Shown here piece after piece: positions 1 to 8,940 of a stretch of 50,213 nt of DNA. How positions within the stretch are numbered: position 1 is the stretch's first letter; each line of letters begins with the position of its first letter. The DNA comes from Flavobacterium frigoris PS1 (GTDB lineage: Bacteria; Bacteroidota; Bacteroidia; Flavobacteriales; Flavobacteriaceae), in NCBI RefSeq assembly GCF_000252125.1, contig NZ_AHKF01000023.1, positions 1 through 50,213 of the forward strand, read 5' to 3'. A program made the translations under genes and the position numbers. Under the pieces are notes generated by a model. The model saw nothing but the letters and a program-made list of their open reading frames with translations. It was not told the origin of the DNA and made no database searches.

Positions 1-1385
1 CGGGACAATGTGCGAATCCAACCAAATTAACGATTGTTGTAAACCAAAAAACAACTCCAATATTTACAGCTGTTGCTCCTATTTGTGAAGGAGAAACACT
101 TGCTTCTCTTCCATTACAATCAATCAACAACATCATTGGAACTTGGTCACCTTCTTTAAACGATACTACAACAACAGAATATACATTTACTCCAAATGCG
201 GGACAATGTGCTAATACGGCCAAATTAACGATTGTTGTAAATCAAAAAACAACTCCAACATTTACAGCAGTTGCTCCTATTTGCGAAGGAGAAACACTTG
301 CCCCACTTGCACTACAATCAAACAACAATATCAATGGAACCTGGTCGCCTGCTCTAAACAATACTACAACTACTGACTATACATTTTCTCCAAATGCAGG
401 AGAATGTGCAAACTCAGCCAAACTAACGATAACTGTAAATCAAAAAACAACTCCTACATTTACAGCCGTTGCTGCTATTTGTGAAGGCGAAACACTTGCC
501 GCACTTCCACTACAATCAAACAACAGCATCAATGGAACCTGGTCGCCTGCTTTAAACAATACTGCAACTACTGAATATACATTTACACCAAATACGGGAC
601 AATGCGCTAATCAAACTAAATTGACGATCTCAGTAAAACCAAAACCAATTCCGCTTTTGACAGATGGTAAAATATGTGTCGATAAGAATTCAAATAAAGT
701 AATCCAGTCTTATCTTTTGGACAGCAAACTAAATAACGCAACTCATAATTTTGAATGGTTTTTAGATGGGATTACTATCTACAATGCCTCGCAAAGTACT
801 TTTGAAGCTACTCAAAAAGGAACCTACTCTGTTAAGGCTACAAATAAGTCTACTAATTGTAGTGCAACACTTGTTGAAGCAATAGTTACTGAAACTTTGT
901 CTAACAGCACAATATTTAAAATAACACAAACGAATGCCTTTAGCGATGATGCTACTCTAACTATTTCAGTTGTTGAAGGAACTGCAAACTACGAATATCA
1001 GCTGGACCAAAGTCCTTTTCAATTGTCAAATGTTTTTTCAGAAGTTTCTCCAGGCACACATATGTTACGAGTTGTAGATACTGAAGCTTGTACTGATTTA
1101 AGCTACCAAGTCATCGTAATAGGCTATCCAAAATTCTTTACACCAAACGGAGATGGCCATAACGACACTTGGAAAATCATTGGCTTCAACAGTCAATACA
1201 GTCCTTCCATCACTATTTTTGACCGCTACGGGAAATTATTAAAACAAATAAACTCGAGTGATTTCGGTTGGGACGGCACCTTTAATGGACAAGCAATGCC
1301 TGCCACTGATTATTGGTTTAGAGTAATCTATCTCGAGGACGGAATCAATAAAGAATTCAAATCTCATTTTTCATTAAAAAGATAG
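1..1385 (+). CDS. Secreted adhesin-like repeat protein with T9SS type B (CHU_C) C-terminal domain, 5'-truncated
   Basis: The frame is open from base 3 to a TAG at 1383-1385, giving 460 visible residues; the N-terminus lies outside the window. The first part consists of 66-residue units repeated exactly every 198 bp, with recurring features G-Q/E-C-A-N, C-E-G-E-T-L and G-T-W-S-P. After the repeats come about 170 less regular, Ig-like residues. The last ~85 residues match the gliding-motility-associated C-terminal domain (T9SS type B sorting): FFTPNGDGHNDTW, then IFDRYGKLL and GWDGTFNGQAMPATDYWF. Family knowledge says such proteins are exported by the type IX system and attached to or released from the cell surface, often as adhesins. 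The specific ligand is unknown. The two cysteines per repeat could form a disulfide, which is inference. Confidence 0.9.
   Translation, partial: GQCANPTKLTIVVNQKTTPIFTAVAPICEGETLASLPLQSINNIIGTWSPSLNDTTTTEYTFTPNAGQCANTAKLTIVVNQKTTPTFTAVAPICEGETLAPLALQSNNNINGTWSPALNNTTTTDYTFSPNAGECANSAKLTITVNQKTTPTFTAVAAICEGETLAALPLQSNNSINGTWSPALNNTATTEYTFTPNTGQCANQTKLTISVKPKPIPLLTDGKICVDKNSNKVIQSYLLDSKLNNATHNFEWFLDGITIYNASQSTFEATQKGTYSVKATNKSTNCSATLVEAIVTETLSNSTIFKITQTNAFSDDATLTISVVEGTANYEYQLDQSPFQLSNVFSEVSPGTHMLRVVDTEACTDLSYQVIVIGYPKFFTPNGDGHNDTWKIIGFNSQYSPSITIFDRYGKLLKQINSSDFGWDGTFNGQAMPATDYWFRVIYLEDGINKEFKSHFSLKR
3..640 (+). repeat. 198-bp in-frame tandem repeats
   Basis: The landmark GGACAATG (or GGAGAATG) recurs at 3, 201, 399 and 597, exactly 198 bp apart. 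Three full units (3-200, 201-398, 399-596) are followed by the start of a fourth that fades near 640. The units are very similar at the DNA level, including synonymous positions, so they look recently amplified or homogenised. The array continues to the left of the window. Confidence 0.95.
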
Positions 1386-1420
1386 TATCTGTTTTTTTAG
1401 GAGCACAACATTTTATTTTA

Positions 1421-1506
1421 ATTCCACTTCCCTCCTGCTTTCCACAGTATCTTTTGTGTCGAAAAGCGTCACAAAAGGATACTTGCCTCAATCAGGGCTA
1501 AAGAGG
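1421..1506. repeat. REP-like extragenic hairpin element
   Basis: This non-coding stretch between two convergent genes holds an imperfect inverted repeat. GTATCTTTTGTG at about 1448-1459 pairs with CACAAAAGGATAC at about 1472-1484, with one bulged base. It is flanked by CCTCCTGCTTTCC on the left and CAATCAGGGCTAAAGAGG on the right. The layout, a hairpin between conserved-looking flanks, resembles dispersed extragenic repeats I remember from Flavobacterium genomes. No second copy of this type is visible here, so family membership is inference. Confidence 0.5.
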
Positions 1507-1521
1507 ATATTTTGATTTCAA

Positions 1522-1557
1522 AACAAAAAAAAACTGCTCGAATTGACCAAGCAGTTT
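1522..1557 (-). terminator. Rho-independent terminator of the LRR operon
   Basis: The stem AAACTGCT (1531-1538) pairs with AGCAGTTT (1550-1557). On the minus strand it is followed by a run of T residues (complement of the A-run at 1522-1533). It lies just past the stop at 1582, so it ends the three-gene LRR transcript. Confidence 0.85.
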
Positions 1558-1581
1558 AGCTATTTGAAAATTATTTCTTTT

Positions 1582-3672
1582 TTAGTTTTTTATAAACTTC
1601 ATATTTGATGTTCCTTTATCAGTATTCATTTTCAAGAAATACTTTCCAGTCGCTAATTTAGAAACATCCACTTTAGAAATACTTTGAGCATTAGGAACTG
1701 CAATAACTAATTGTCCTAAAACATCCAGAACCGCAATTGATTGTAATTCAATAGCGGTTTTAACGTTAATATTCAGTATATCATTTACAGGATTCGGATA
1801 CACACTAAAGTAATCCGAAAACGCAAAATCCGTAATCCCTAAAGTTTTAAATGTTGAAGTCGCTTTATTGGTTAGAATTGGAAAATTATAATCAAAATAA
1901 ATACTGGCTTCATTGGTAAAAGAATCACCCGTTACAAGTGTTGGCAAGGTTTTAATTTTAAAAGCAATATAACCATCGTTTGTAGCGTCGTCAAAAGGCA
2001 GGTTAATACTTTCGAATATAAATTCGACTTTATTTCCATTCGAAATATTGGTTATAAACTCATGACTCCCTTTTGTCGGAACCAAGGTTGAAATATCAAA
2101 TTTGGATAAATCAATTAGATCCTTTACAACAATGTTTTGAGCAGGATAAGTTCCCGTATTTTCAAACCGAATCAAATAATGCACATATTCGCCAATCAAT
2201 TCTGGAGTGATTGCATCTCCTTCTAAACAGGTCTTATCGTTAGGATCAAAAGACCCCACCACAATCTGGCGGAAAGCAAATGAATTGTCTACCGGTTTCT
2301 CATCTCCAGTTACAGGAGTTATTAAGGCATTAAAACTCAAACGGTCTCCAAGATTCACTGCGGGAGTTTCCATTGGAGAATTGACATTTAGAGTTACTGT
2401 GATTTCACGTTTTTCGAATGGTTGCAGATTAGTATAATTCCAGCTGAGTTTATCCACAACTTGATTATTAACTACTGGAACTGAAGATACATAATCTAAA
2501 ACCGCATCATTAAACGTTAAAGTAACCAAGCCTGACAAGGTACTATTTCCCTTGTTTTTATAAATGATTTTATATGTAGCATCAAAACCTGGTCTTGCAG
2601 GAACTGTTGGTAAAATGGTTATTTCAAGATCGTTATGTAATCCTTTAGGTGATATACAAAAATCTTGATTATAAGGGCTCGTTTGTGTTGGAAAATTTAC
2701 ATTTATTGAAGAAGGTGAAATATTGAAATAAGATAGATTTTCTAAAATTGGTGTAATTGTATAATTCCCTTGCTTAACAGCAATTCTGAAACTCCCTGAA
2801 CTATTAGAAATTATTTCTTTTGAATTTAAACCGTCAAAAATATTAAACCTTTGGTTAGCTAAAGACGAATCCGATTCCTCACATCCATTATTATTTAAAT
2901 CTATTTTTTGATTTCCTTGAATCGTATAAAAAGTACCACCTGGATTAAATGAGCAATACGAATTTACCACACAATTGTTATATCCTAAGGAAACTACATT
3001 GTTTTGTAACCAACCTAACTCGGATTCATCTGCACAAACGAATTTAAGATTTGGGTTTTCATTAAATTGCACACTTCCTTGTTCTTTCCCATTTTTCAGA
3101 AACAAAGACTCTAGTTGATTTCCCCAACAATTTAATCCCCATAGATTTACTAAATCACTTGTGTTTAGTGTAGTAATGTTGTTTTTACCACAATTTAACT
3201 CATACATACTTGGTAAATTATCTAAATTCAAGGAGACAATTTGATTATAAGAACAATCAATATGTGTTAGATTAATCAATCCATTAATATTTAATGATTT
3301 TAGCTGATTATTACTGCAAATTATATCTTTCAGACCTATTAAACCTCTGACGTCTAATGCTGTTATTTTATTATTATTACAATACAAAGTTTCAAGATTT
3401 TTAAAACTCAAAATACCTGTTAAATCAATTATTGTCGAACCAATTACATTCAAATAACTGACTTGTAAAGCTTCAGTAGTTTGGATTTCGCCATCTTTAT
3501 TTGCATCAACTTCAAAATAAACACCACTTAGATTTTTAGCAACATATAAATATTGACCTTTTCCAGATAACACTAATTTCTCTTTAAAAGTAGCGTCAGG
3601 AATAGCAACAATTTGTGCTTTTGCAGTAGTGAAAAATAACAAACACAATAGTAGAAAGTATAGTTTTTTCAT
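1582..3672 (-). CDS. Secreted LRR protein, T9SS type A sorting domain (paralogue 1, 5 LRRs)
   Basis: The 696-residue protein has an N-terminal signal peptide (MKKLYFLLLCLLF...AKAQ). A short segment with an EF-hand-like loop DANKDGEIQTTE follows. Then come five 21-residue leucine-rich repeats of the type L-x-x-L-x-C-x-x-N-x-x-x-x-L-x-V-x-x-L. The middle holds a second Asp/Asn-rich loop (DLNNNGCEE) and a long DUF11/DUF7619-like beta region (landmarks SFDPNDKTCLEGD and YLIRFENTGTYPAQN). The last ~75 residues are a T9SS type A sorting domain (VYPNPVNDILNI ... GKYFLKMNTDKG). The ATG at 3672 is preferred over the TTG one codon upstream because it begins the signal peptide. It is the last gene of a tandem operon, 11 bp after its neighbour. 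It is probably exported and surface-attached; the ligand is unknown. Confidence 0.9.
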   Translation of the reverse strand: MKKLYFLLLCLLFFTTAKAQIVAIPDATFKEKLVLSGKGQYLYVAKNLSGVYFEVDANKDGEIQTTEALQVSYLNVIGSTIIDLTGILSFKNLETLYCNNNKITALDVRGLIGLKDIICSNNQLKSLNINGLINLTHIDCSYNQIVSLNLDNLPSMYELNCGKNNITTLNTSDLVNLWGLNCWGNQLESLFLKNGKEQGSVQFNENPNLKFVCADESELGWLQNNVVSLGYNNCVVNSYCSFNPGGTFYTIQGNQKIDLNNNGCEESDSSLANQRFNIFDGLNSKEIISNSSGSFRIAVKQGNYTITPILENLSYFNISPSSINVNFPTQTSPYNQDFCISPKGLHNDLEITILPTVPARPGFDATYKIIYKNKGNSTLSGLVTLTFNDAVLDYVSSVPVVNNQVVDKLSWNYTNLQPFEKREITVTLNVNSPMETPAVNLGDRLSFNALITPVTGDEKPVDNSFAFRQIVVGSFDPNDKTCLEGDAITPELIGEYVHYLIRFENTGTYPAQNIVVKDLIDLSKFDISTLVPTKGSHEFITNISNGNKVEFIFESINLPFDDATNDGYIAFKIKTLPTLVTGDSFTNEASIYFDYNFPILTNKATSTFKTLGITDFAFSDYFSVYPNPVNDILNINVKTAIELQSIAVLDVLGQLVIAVPNAQSISKVDVSKLATGKYFLKMNTDKGTSNMKFIKN

Positions 3673-3683
3673 CAAAATAATTT

Positions 3684-6086
3684 TTACTGTTTAATAAATT
3701 TAAAGCTTGAACTTCCCTTATCTGTGTTCATTTTTAAGAAATAATTTCCAATGGTTAATTTTGAAACATCCACTTTTGAAATATTCTGAGCATTTGGAAC
3801 AGCAATAATTATTTGTCCCAACATATCATAAATCGCCATCGTCTTTAGAGGAATAGTATTTTTAATTCCAATATTCAAAATATCATGAACTGGATTTGGA
3901 TATACATTAAAATAATCCGCAAACGCAAAATCTGGAGTTCCTAATGTTTTGAAAGTAGAAGTCGCTTTATTAGTGAGAATGGGGAAATTATAATCAAAAT
4001 AAATATTGGCTTCATTAGTAAAAGAATCCCCAGTTGCCAGTGTTGGCAAAGTTTTGATTTTGAAAGCAATATAACCATCATTTGTAGCATCGTCAAAAGG
4101 TAAATTAATGTTTTCAAATATGAATTCGACTTTATTTCCATTCGAAATATTGGTTACAAATTCGTGGCTGGCTTTTGTTGGAACTAATGTCGAAATATCA
4201 AATTTGGATAAATCGATGAGGTCTTTTACCACAATATTTTGAGCAGGATAGGTTCCTGTATTTTCAAAACGGATTAAATAATGAACGTACTCCCCTATCA
4301 ATTCTGGAGTAAGAACATCGCCTTCTAAACAGGTTTTATCATTAGGATCGAATGAACCTACCACACTTTGGCGCAAAGCAAATGAATTATCTACCGGTTT
4401 TTCGTCTCCTGTGACAGGATTAATAATAGCATTAAAACTCAAACGATCTCCAATATTTACAGCAGGAGTTTCCATAGGAGAATTTACGTTTAGAGTTATC
4501 TCTATCTCCCGTCTTTCAAATGGTTTCAAAGTAGAATAATTCCAAATTAAATTATTTATAGCTTGACTATCCACATTGGGCATAGCAGAAACAAAATCCA
4601 AAACGGCATCATTAAAAAGTAAGGAAACTGTTCCTGACAGTACTGAATTACCATTATTTTTATAAATTAATTTATATACCGCATCAAATCCTGGTCTTGC
4701 TGGAATTAGTGGTAAAATTGTAATTTCTAAATCATTATGTACACCATTGGCTGTGATACAAAAATCTTGATTAAAAGGACTTGATTGCGTTGGGAAAGTA
4801 ACGGTTAGTTTTGCAGGAGAAATAGTCATATAGTTAGAATCCTCAACTATTGGAGTTATTTCATAAGTTCCTTCCTCAACAGGAATTGAGTAATTTCCCG
4901 TCCCATCAGAAATTAAATTACCTGTTGTCGTTCCATTTGTAATTAAAAATTTAATGTTAGATAGAGATAAATCCAAAGGGTCACAACCATTTTTATCACT
5001 ATCAAAACGTAAGCTTCCATGAATGTCATAAAAAGTACCGCCTGGAATAAAAGAACAATAGGAACTTACAACGCAATTCGGATTGCTAGAATTGGAAATT
5101 TGATTTTGTATTTCATCTAATTGATTATCATCAGCACAAATATATTTTAAAGCTGTATTATTAGCAAAACTTAAAATATTTTCTTTAGTACCATTCTTTA
5201 AAAACAATGTCGTTAAATTAGGATTTGCATTACAATATAAATTCGTGAGTTTTTTTAAATTACTCACATCCAATGTTGAAATATTATTCGAAGAACAAGC
5301 TAACCATTCAAGATTAATTAAATTACCAACATCTACTAATGAAATCTGATTATATTCACAAAATAAAGAGCTTAGTTTTACTAAATCAATTACATTTAAG
5401 GAAGCAATTTTATTGTTATTACAACCTAAACTTTGAAGGTTTATAAGCGTACTACAGTCAAATGTCGTAACTTGATTAAAGTTAAAATGCAAACTTATTA
5501 GATTTGTTAAACCAGTCACATTTAATGATGTTAGCTGATTACTACTGCAATCTATATATTTTAATTTTGTTAATCCACTTACATTCAACGAGCTCAGAAC
5601 ATTATATTTACAGTCTAATTCCTGAAAATTAGCTAACCCTCTTAAATCTAATCCTGAGAGATTATTATTACTACAAATTAATGATTGAAAACTTCTTAAA
5701 CTACTGACATCTAGTGTTGAAATCGTATTATTTGAACAATCCAAAAAATATAAATTTACTAATCCACTTAAATTAATTGATGATAGTGAATTTTCAGAGC
5801 AGTAGAATATATTAAGATTGATGAAATTAGTAATCCCTACTAATGAAGTAATGGAGGCATTAGTAACATTTAACTGACTTACTTGTAAAGCTTCAGAAAC
5901 TTCAATCTCGCCATTATTATTTACATCTATTTTAAAAAAAGAGCCTCCTACATCTTTAGCAATGGTATTAGTTTCATTTGCGGCCAGTAATTTGGCTTTA
6001 AATTTTGCATCTGGAATATTTATAACCTGAGCATTAACACTACTGTAAAAACAAATTGTAACAAGTAAAAAGTAGACTATCTTCAT
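3684..6086 (-). CDS. Secreted LRR protein, T9SS type A sorting domain (paralogue 2, 10 LRRs)
   Basis: This 800-residue protein has the same architecture as its two neighbours: signal peptide ending VNAQ, an EF-hand-like loop (IDVNNNGEIEVSE), LRRs, a DUF11/DUF7619-like region and a T9SS type A tail (VYPNPVHDILNI). It carries about ten 21-residue LRR units against five and eight in the neighbours; the ~104-residue length difference to paralogue 1 is five units. The back half, from about DLEITILP onward, is nearly identical to the paralogues, whereas the LRR faces differ. It is the middle gene of the operon, with 11-bp intergenic gaps on both sides. Secretion by T9SS is supported by the tail; a binding or adhesin role is inference. 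Confidence 0.9.
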   Translation of the reverse strand: MKIVYFLLVTICFYSSVNAQVINIPDAKFKAKLLAANETNTIAKDVGGSFFKIDVNNNGEIEVSEALQVSQLNVTNASITSLVGITNFINLNIFYCSENSLSSINLSGLVNLYFLDCSNNTISTLDVSSLRSFQSLICSNNNLSGLDLRGLANFQELDCKYNVLSSLNVSGLTKLKYIDCSSNQLTSLNVTGLTNLISLHFNFNQVTTFDCSTLINLQSLGCNNNKIASLNVIDLVKLSSLFCEYNQISLVDVGNLINLEWLACSSNNISTLDVSNLKKLTNLYCNANPNLTTLFLKNGTKENILSFANNTALKYICADDNQLDEIQNQISNSSNPNCVVSSYCSFIPGGTFYDIHGSLRFDSDKNGCDPLDLSLSNIKFLITNGTTTGNLISDGTGNYSIPVEEGTYEITPIVEDSNYMTISPAKLTVTFPTQSSPFNQDFCITANGVHNDLEITILPLIPARPGFDAVYKLIYKNNGNSVLSGTVSLLFNDAVLDFVSAMPNVDSQAINNLIWNYSTLKPFERREIEITLNVNSPMETPAVNIGDRLSFNAIINPVTGDEKPVDNSFALRQSVVGSFDPNDKTCLEGDVLTPELIGEYVHYLIRFENTGTYPAQNIVVKDLIDLSKFDISTLVPTKASHEFVTNISNGNKVEFIFENINLPFDDATNDGYIAFKIKTLPTLATGDSFTNEANIYFDYNFPILTNKATSTFKTLGTPDFAFADYFNVYPNPVHDILNIGIKNTIPLKTMAIYDMLGQIIIAVPNAQNISKVDVSKLTIGNYFLKMNTDKGSSSFKFIKQ

Positions 6087-6097
6087 AAATAGTATTT

Positions 6098-8374
6098 TTA
6101 GTGTTTGATAAATTTAAAACTTGAACTCCCTTTATCAGTGTTTATTTTTAAGAAATAATTGCCAGTTGACAATTTTGAAACACCCACTTTTGAAATATTC
6201 TGAGCATTTGGAACCCCAATAACTATTTGTCCTAACATATCATAAATTGAAATTGATTTTAATTCAATGGTCTTTCTAGTTTCAATATTTAAAATGTCAG
6301 TTACTGGATTTGGATATACACTAAAATAATCTAAAAACTCAAAGTCTGCAATTGCTAATGTTTTAAAAGTAGAAGTGGCTTTATTTGTAATAATCGGGAA
6401 ATTATAATCAAAATAAATATTGGCTTCGTTAGCAAAAGAATCCCCAGTTGCCAGTGTTGGCAAAGTTTTAATCTTGAAAGTAATATAACCATCATTTGTA
6501 GCATCGTCAAAAGGTAAGTTGATGTTTTCGAAAATGAATTCTACTTTATTCCCATCAGATATTTTAGTCACAAACTCATGACTGGCTTTTGTTGGAACCA
6601 AGGTTGAAATATCAAATTTAGATAAATCGATGAGATCTTTCACTACAATATTTTCGGCAGCATAGCTTCCTGTGTTTTCAAATCGGATTAAATAATGTAC
6701 ATACTCCCCTATCAATTCTGGAGTAATAACATCTCCTTCTAAACAAGTTTTATCATTTGGATCAAAAGACCCCACCACAATTTGGCGCAAAGCAAATGAA
6801 TTATCTACTGGTTTTTCATCCCCAGTTACAGGTGTTATTAAGGCATTAAAACTCAAACGATCTCCATTATTCACTGCAGGGGTTTGCATTGGTGAATTTA
6901 CATTTAGAGTTACAGTTATTTCACGTGTTTCAAAAGGTTGCAAATTCATATAATCCCAACTGAGTTTGTTTGTAATTTGATTATCAAAGACTGGTGTCGC
7001 AGAAACGTAATCTAAAACGGCATCGTTAAACGTCAAAGAAACCGAACCTGATTGACTTGTATTTCCCTTGTTCTTATAAATAATTTTATAAGTTGTATCA
7101 AATCCTGGTCTAGCTGGAATTAACGGTAAAATCACCACTTCCAGATCATTATGAATACCGTTTGGAGTGACACAAAAATCTTGACTATAAGGACTAGTTT
7201 GTGCTGGAAAAGCAACATTTAGAGAAGTTGGAGAAATGTTAAAATAATTTGGGTTTTCAATAATTGGAGTTATAGTATGTGTTCCACCTTGAACAGGCAT
7301 CGAATAATTTCCAGATGTATCTGAAATAAAATTCCCTGTATTGGTCCCGATAGTTATTTTAAACTTCAAACTTTTATAAACAGCATCATTTACAGTACAA
7401 CCATTATTATCGATATCTAATTTAGATTTTCCTTTTATCGTATAAAAAATTCCGCCAGGTGTAAAAGAACAGTAGGAATTAACAACGCAATTCGTATACA
7501 GCAAATTATTAACTTTAGATTGTATGTCTAATAATTCATCTTCATCTACACAAATATATTTTAATGTTGGATTGAAACTAATATAATAATTATAGTTTGT
7601 TGTGAAATTATTTTTAATAAATAGGGATTCAAGGAGATTAAAATTACAGTTAAATTGAAATAAATTATGACAACTTGAAAGATCTAAGGTTGTTATTTTA
7701 TTTGAAGAACAGTCTAATTCGGACAATTTAGTACAGTTTGAGACGTCAATTGCACTTAGATCATTCATAGTACACAACAAAGATACTAATTTGGTATGTC
7801 CTGATACATCTAAAGACTTAATTGGATTTACACTACAATTTATATATCCAATATTAGGATTATCTACAAATACTAACTGAGTAATACTATTATTATTACA
7901 ATCTAAAAACTTTAAAGTACTTAATCCAGATAGGTCTAATGTTTCTAATTTATTTGCATAGCAATTCAAAGTTTCAAGATTTTGTAAACTGTTCAAATTC
8001 AAATTATTTAATTCGTTTCCAAAACAATTGAGCTCTTTTAGAAAAGTAAATTTACTGGCATCAAAGCTTGTTACTTTATTCCAACTAAATTCTAATATTC
8101 TAATATTAGTAAAATATTCTAAACCATCAAAATTAGAAATACCAGCACCATCGAGTCTTAGTCCTTGCACTGCTAATGCTTCGTCTCTTTGAATTTCATT
8201 ATCATTATTGCTATCAATTTTAATTCCTTTACCATCACCATTGGTCGCAATATAACTGTCTGCACTTGCTTCTAGTAATTTTTTCTTAAAATTGGCATCT
8301 GGTATATCAATAAGCTGAGCGTTAAGACTTCCAAATAAACAAAATCCAATAAGTAAAAAGTAAAGTTTTTTCAT
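6098..8374 (-). CDS. Secreted LRR protein, T9SS type A sorting domain (paralogue 3, 8 LRRs)
   Basis: The first gene of the LRR operon encodes 758 residues from the ATG at 8374, which opens a normal signal peptide (MKKLYFLLIGFCLFGSLNAQ). An upstream in-frame start at 8410 would add 12 residues before the signal peptide and would overlap the promoter, so it is rejected. The protein has about eight 21-residue LRRs, some diverged. Its EF-hand-like loop (IDSNNDNEIQRDE) lacks the usual glycine. The DUF11/DUF7619-like half and type A sorting tail (VYPNPVTDILNIE) match the other two paralogues closely. A TATATTTG -7 box lies just upstream at 8393-8400. Confidence 0.9.
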   Translation of the reverse strand: MKKLYFLLIGFCLFGSLNAQLIDIPDANFKKKLLEASADSYIATNGDGKGIKIDSNNDNEIQRDEALAVQGLRLDGAGISNFDGLEYFTNIRILEFSWNKVTSFDASKFTFLKELNCFGNELNNLNLNSLQNLETLNCYANKLETLDLSGLSTLKFLDCNNNSITQLVFVDNPNIGYINCSVNPIKSLDVSGHTKLVSLLCTMNDLSAIDVSNCTKLSELDCSSNKITTLDLSSCHNLFQFNCNFNLLESLFIKNNFTTNYNYYISFNPTLKYICVDEDELLDIQSKVNNLLYTNCVVNSYCSFTPGGIFYTIKGKSKLDIDNNGCTVNDAVYKSLKFKITIGTNTGNFISDTSGNYSMPVQGGTHTITPIIENPNYFNISPTSLNVAFPAQTSPYSQDFCVTPNGIHNDLEVVILPLIPARPGFDTTYKIIYKNKGNTSQSGSVSLTFNDAVLDYVSATPVFDNQITNKLSWDYMNLQPFETREITVTLNVNSPMQTPAVNNGDRLSFNALITPVTGDEKPVDNSFALRQIVVGSFDPNDKTCLEGDVITPELIGEYVHYLIRFENTGSYAAENIVVKDLIDLSKFDISTLVPTKASHEFVTKISDGNKVEFIFENINLPFDDATNDGYITFKIKTLPTLATGDSFANEANIYFDYNFPIITNKATSTFKTLAIADFEFLDYFSVYPNPVTDILNIETRKTIELKSISIYDMLGQIVIGVPNAQNISKVGVSKLSTGNYFLKINTDKGSSSFKFIKH

Positions 8375-8392
8375 TTCATAAATTAAAGTAAT

Positions 8393-8400
8393 CAAATATA
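8393..8400 (-). promoter_or_regulatory. Promoter -7 box of the LRR operon
   Basis: The minus strand reads TATATTTG, a match to the Bacteroidota consensus TAnnTTTG. It lies 18 bp upstream of the ATG at 8374. The -33 TTG element is weak (TTT at about the right distance). The short 11-bp gaps and shared terminator suggest this promoter serves all three LRR genes. Confidence 0.6.
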
Positions 8401-8431
8401 TAGAAATCAATTAGTAATAAATTATTTTCCT

Positions 8432-8465
8432 ACAAAAAAAGCCTTACCGAAGTAAAGCTTTTTTT
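8432..8465. terminator. Bidirectional terminator with TTCG loop
   Basis: AAGCCTTAC (8439-8447) pairs with GTAAAGCTT (8452-8460), allowing one G-T pair. The loop read on the minus strand is TTCG closed by C-G, an extra-stable tetraloop. T-runs flank the stem on both strands. Its main role is to end the minus-strand gene at 8492. Confidence 0.8.
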
Positions 8466-8491
8466 ATAAAATATATGATTTTTGAAATTGA

Positions 8492-8914
8492 CTAGAAAGC
8501 CACATTCCATTTTGGTAATCTTCCATTTTCGTCCATGAAGTTTTGTAAAACTTGTCCTTCTACAGCCGTTGGAATTCCTTTAGATGTATCATTGAATGTT
8601 TCGTACCACACTACTTCTAAAGTCCTGATATCCTCTTTAGCCATTTGTGCTGGCCAAGAATATTTTCTTCCCGTTTTCGCAAACTGGTGCCCTTCAACGA
8701 TCTTTTCTTTCAAACCACCATTTTTGATTTTCAAAGACCCGTCATTTTGCACAGTTCCAGTAGAACCAACCATGATTAACTCTTTTTCATCTCCAACTGC
8801 ATAAACCAAAAACACACCACTTCCTTCAGAAGCGTTGCATACCTGCTCTAAGTTATCATCTGCTGTAAAAGTAAAGCTATCGCTTACTTTAAAATTTTTC
8901 AATTCTTTATACAT
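8492..8914 (-). CDS. Small protein with GIY-YIG-like features, function unknown
   Basis: This 140-residue soluble protein has no signal peptide or membrane segment. Elements are in the order and spacing of a GIY-YIG domain: GVFLVYAV (residues ~33-40) for the GIY strand; MVGSTG (~48-53) for the YVG-x-T/S strand; GGLKEKIVEGH (~66-76) where the basic helix would be; TAVEGQVLQNF (~116-126) with a Glu where the metal-binding Glu sits; and a C-terminal LPKWN as in the family's terminal Asn. The canonical first Tyr is replaced by Phe and the second by Met, so activity is uncertain. It is a single gene with its own terminator, next to sucD. The assignment comes from motif reading only; it could be a different alpha/beta fold. 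Confidence 0.6.
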   Translation of the reverse strand: MYKELKNFKVSDSFTFTADDNLEQVCNASEGSGVFLVYAVGDEKELIMVGSTGTVQNDGSLKIKNGGLKEKIVEGHQFAKTGRKYSWPAQMAKEDIRTLEVVWYETFNDTSKGIPTAVEGQVLQNFMDENGRLPKWNVAF

Positions 8915-8940
8915 CTTTCTTTTCTGTTAATATTAAATAA

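Noticed and set aside
3..640. Regularly spaced repeats as a possible CRISPR array
   Set aside because: The units are 198 bp, contiguous without spacers, and in frame with a coding sequence.
1582..8374. LRR operon as a defence or toxin system
   Set aside because: All three proteins have signal peptides and T9SS sorting tails and no toxin or nuclease domain; surface adhesion or binding is more likely.
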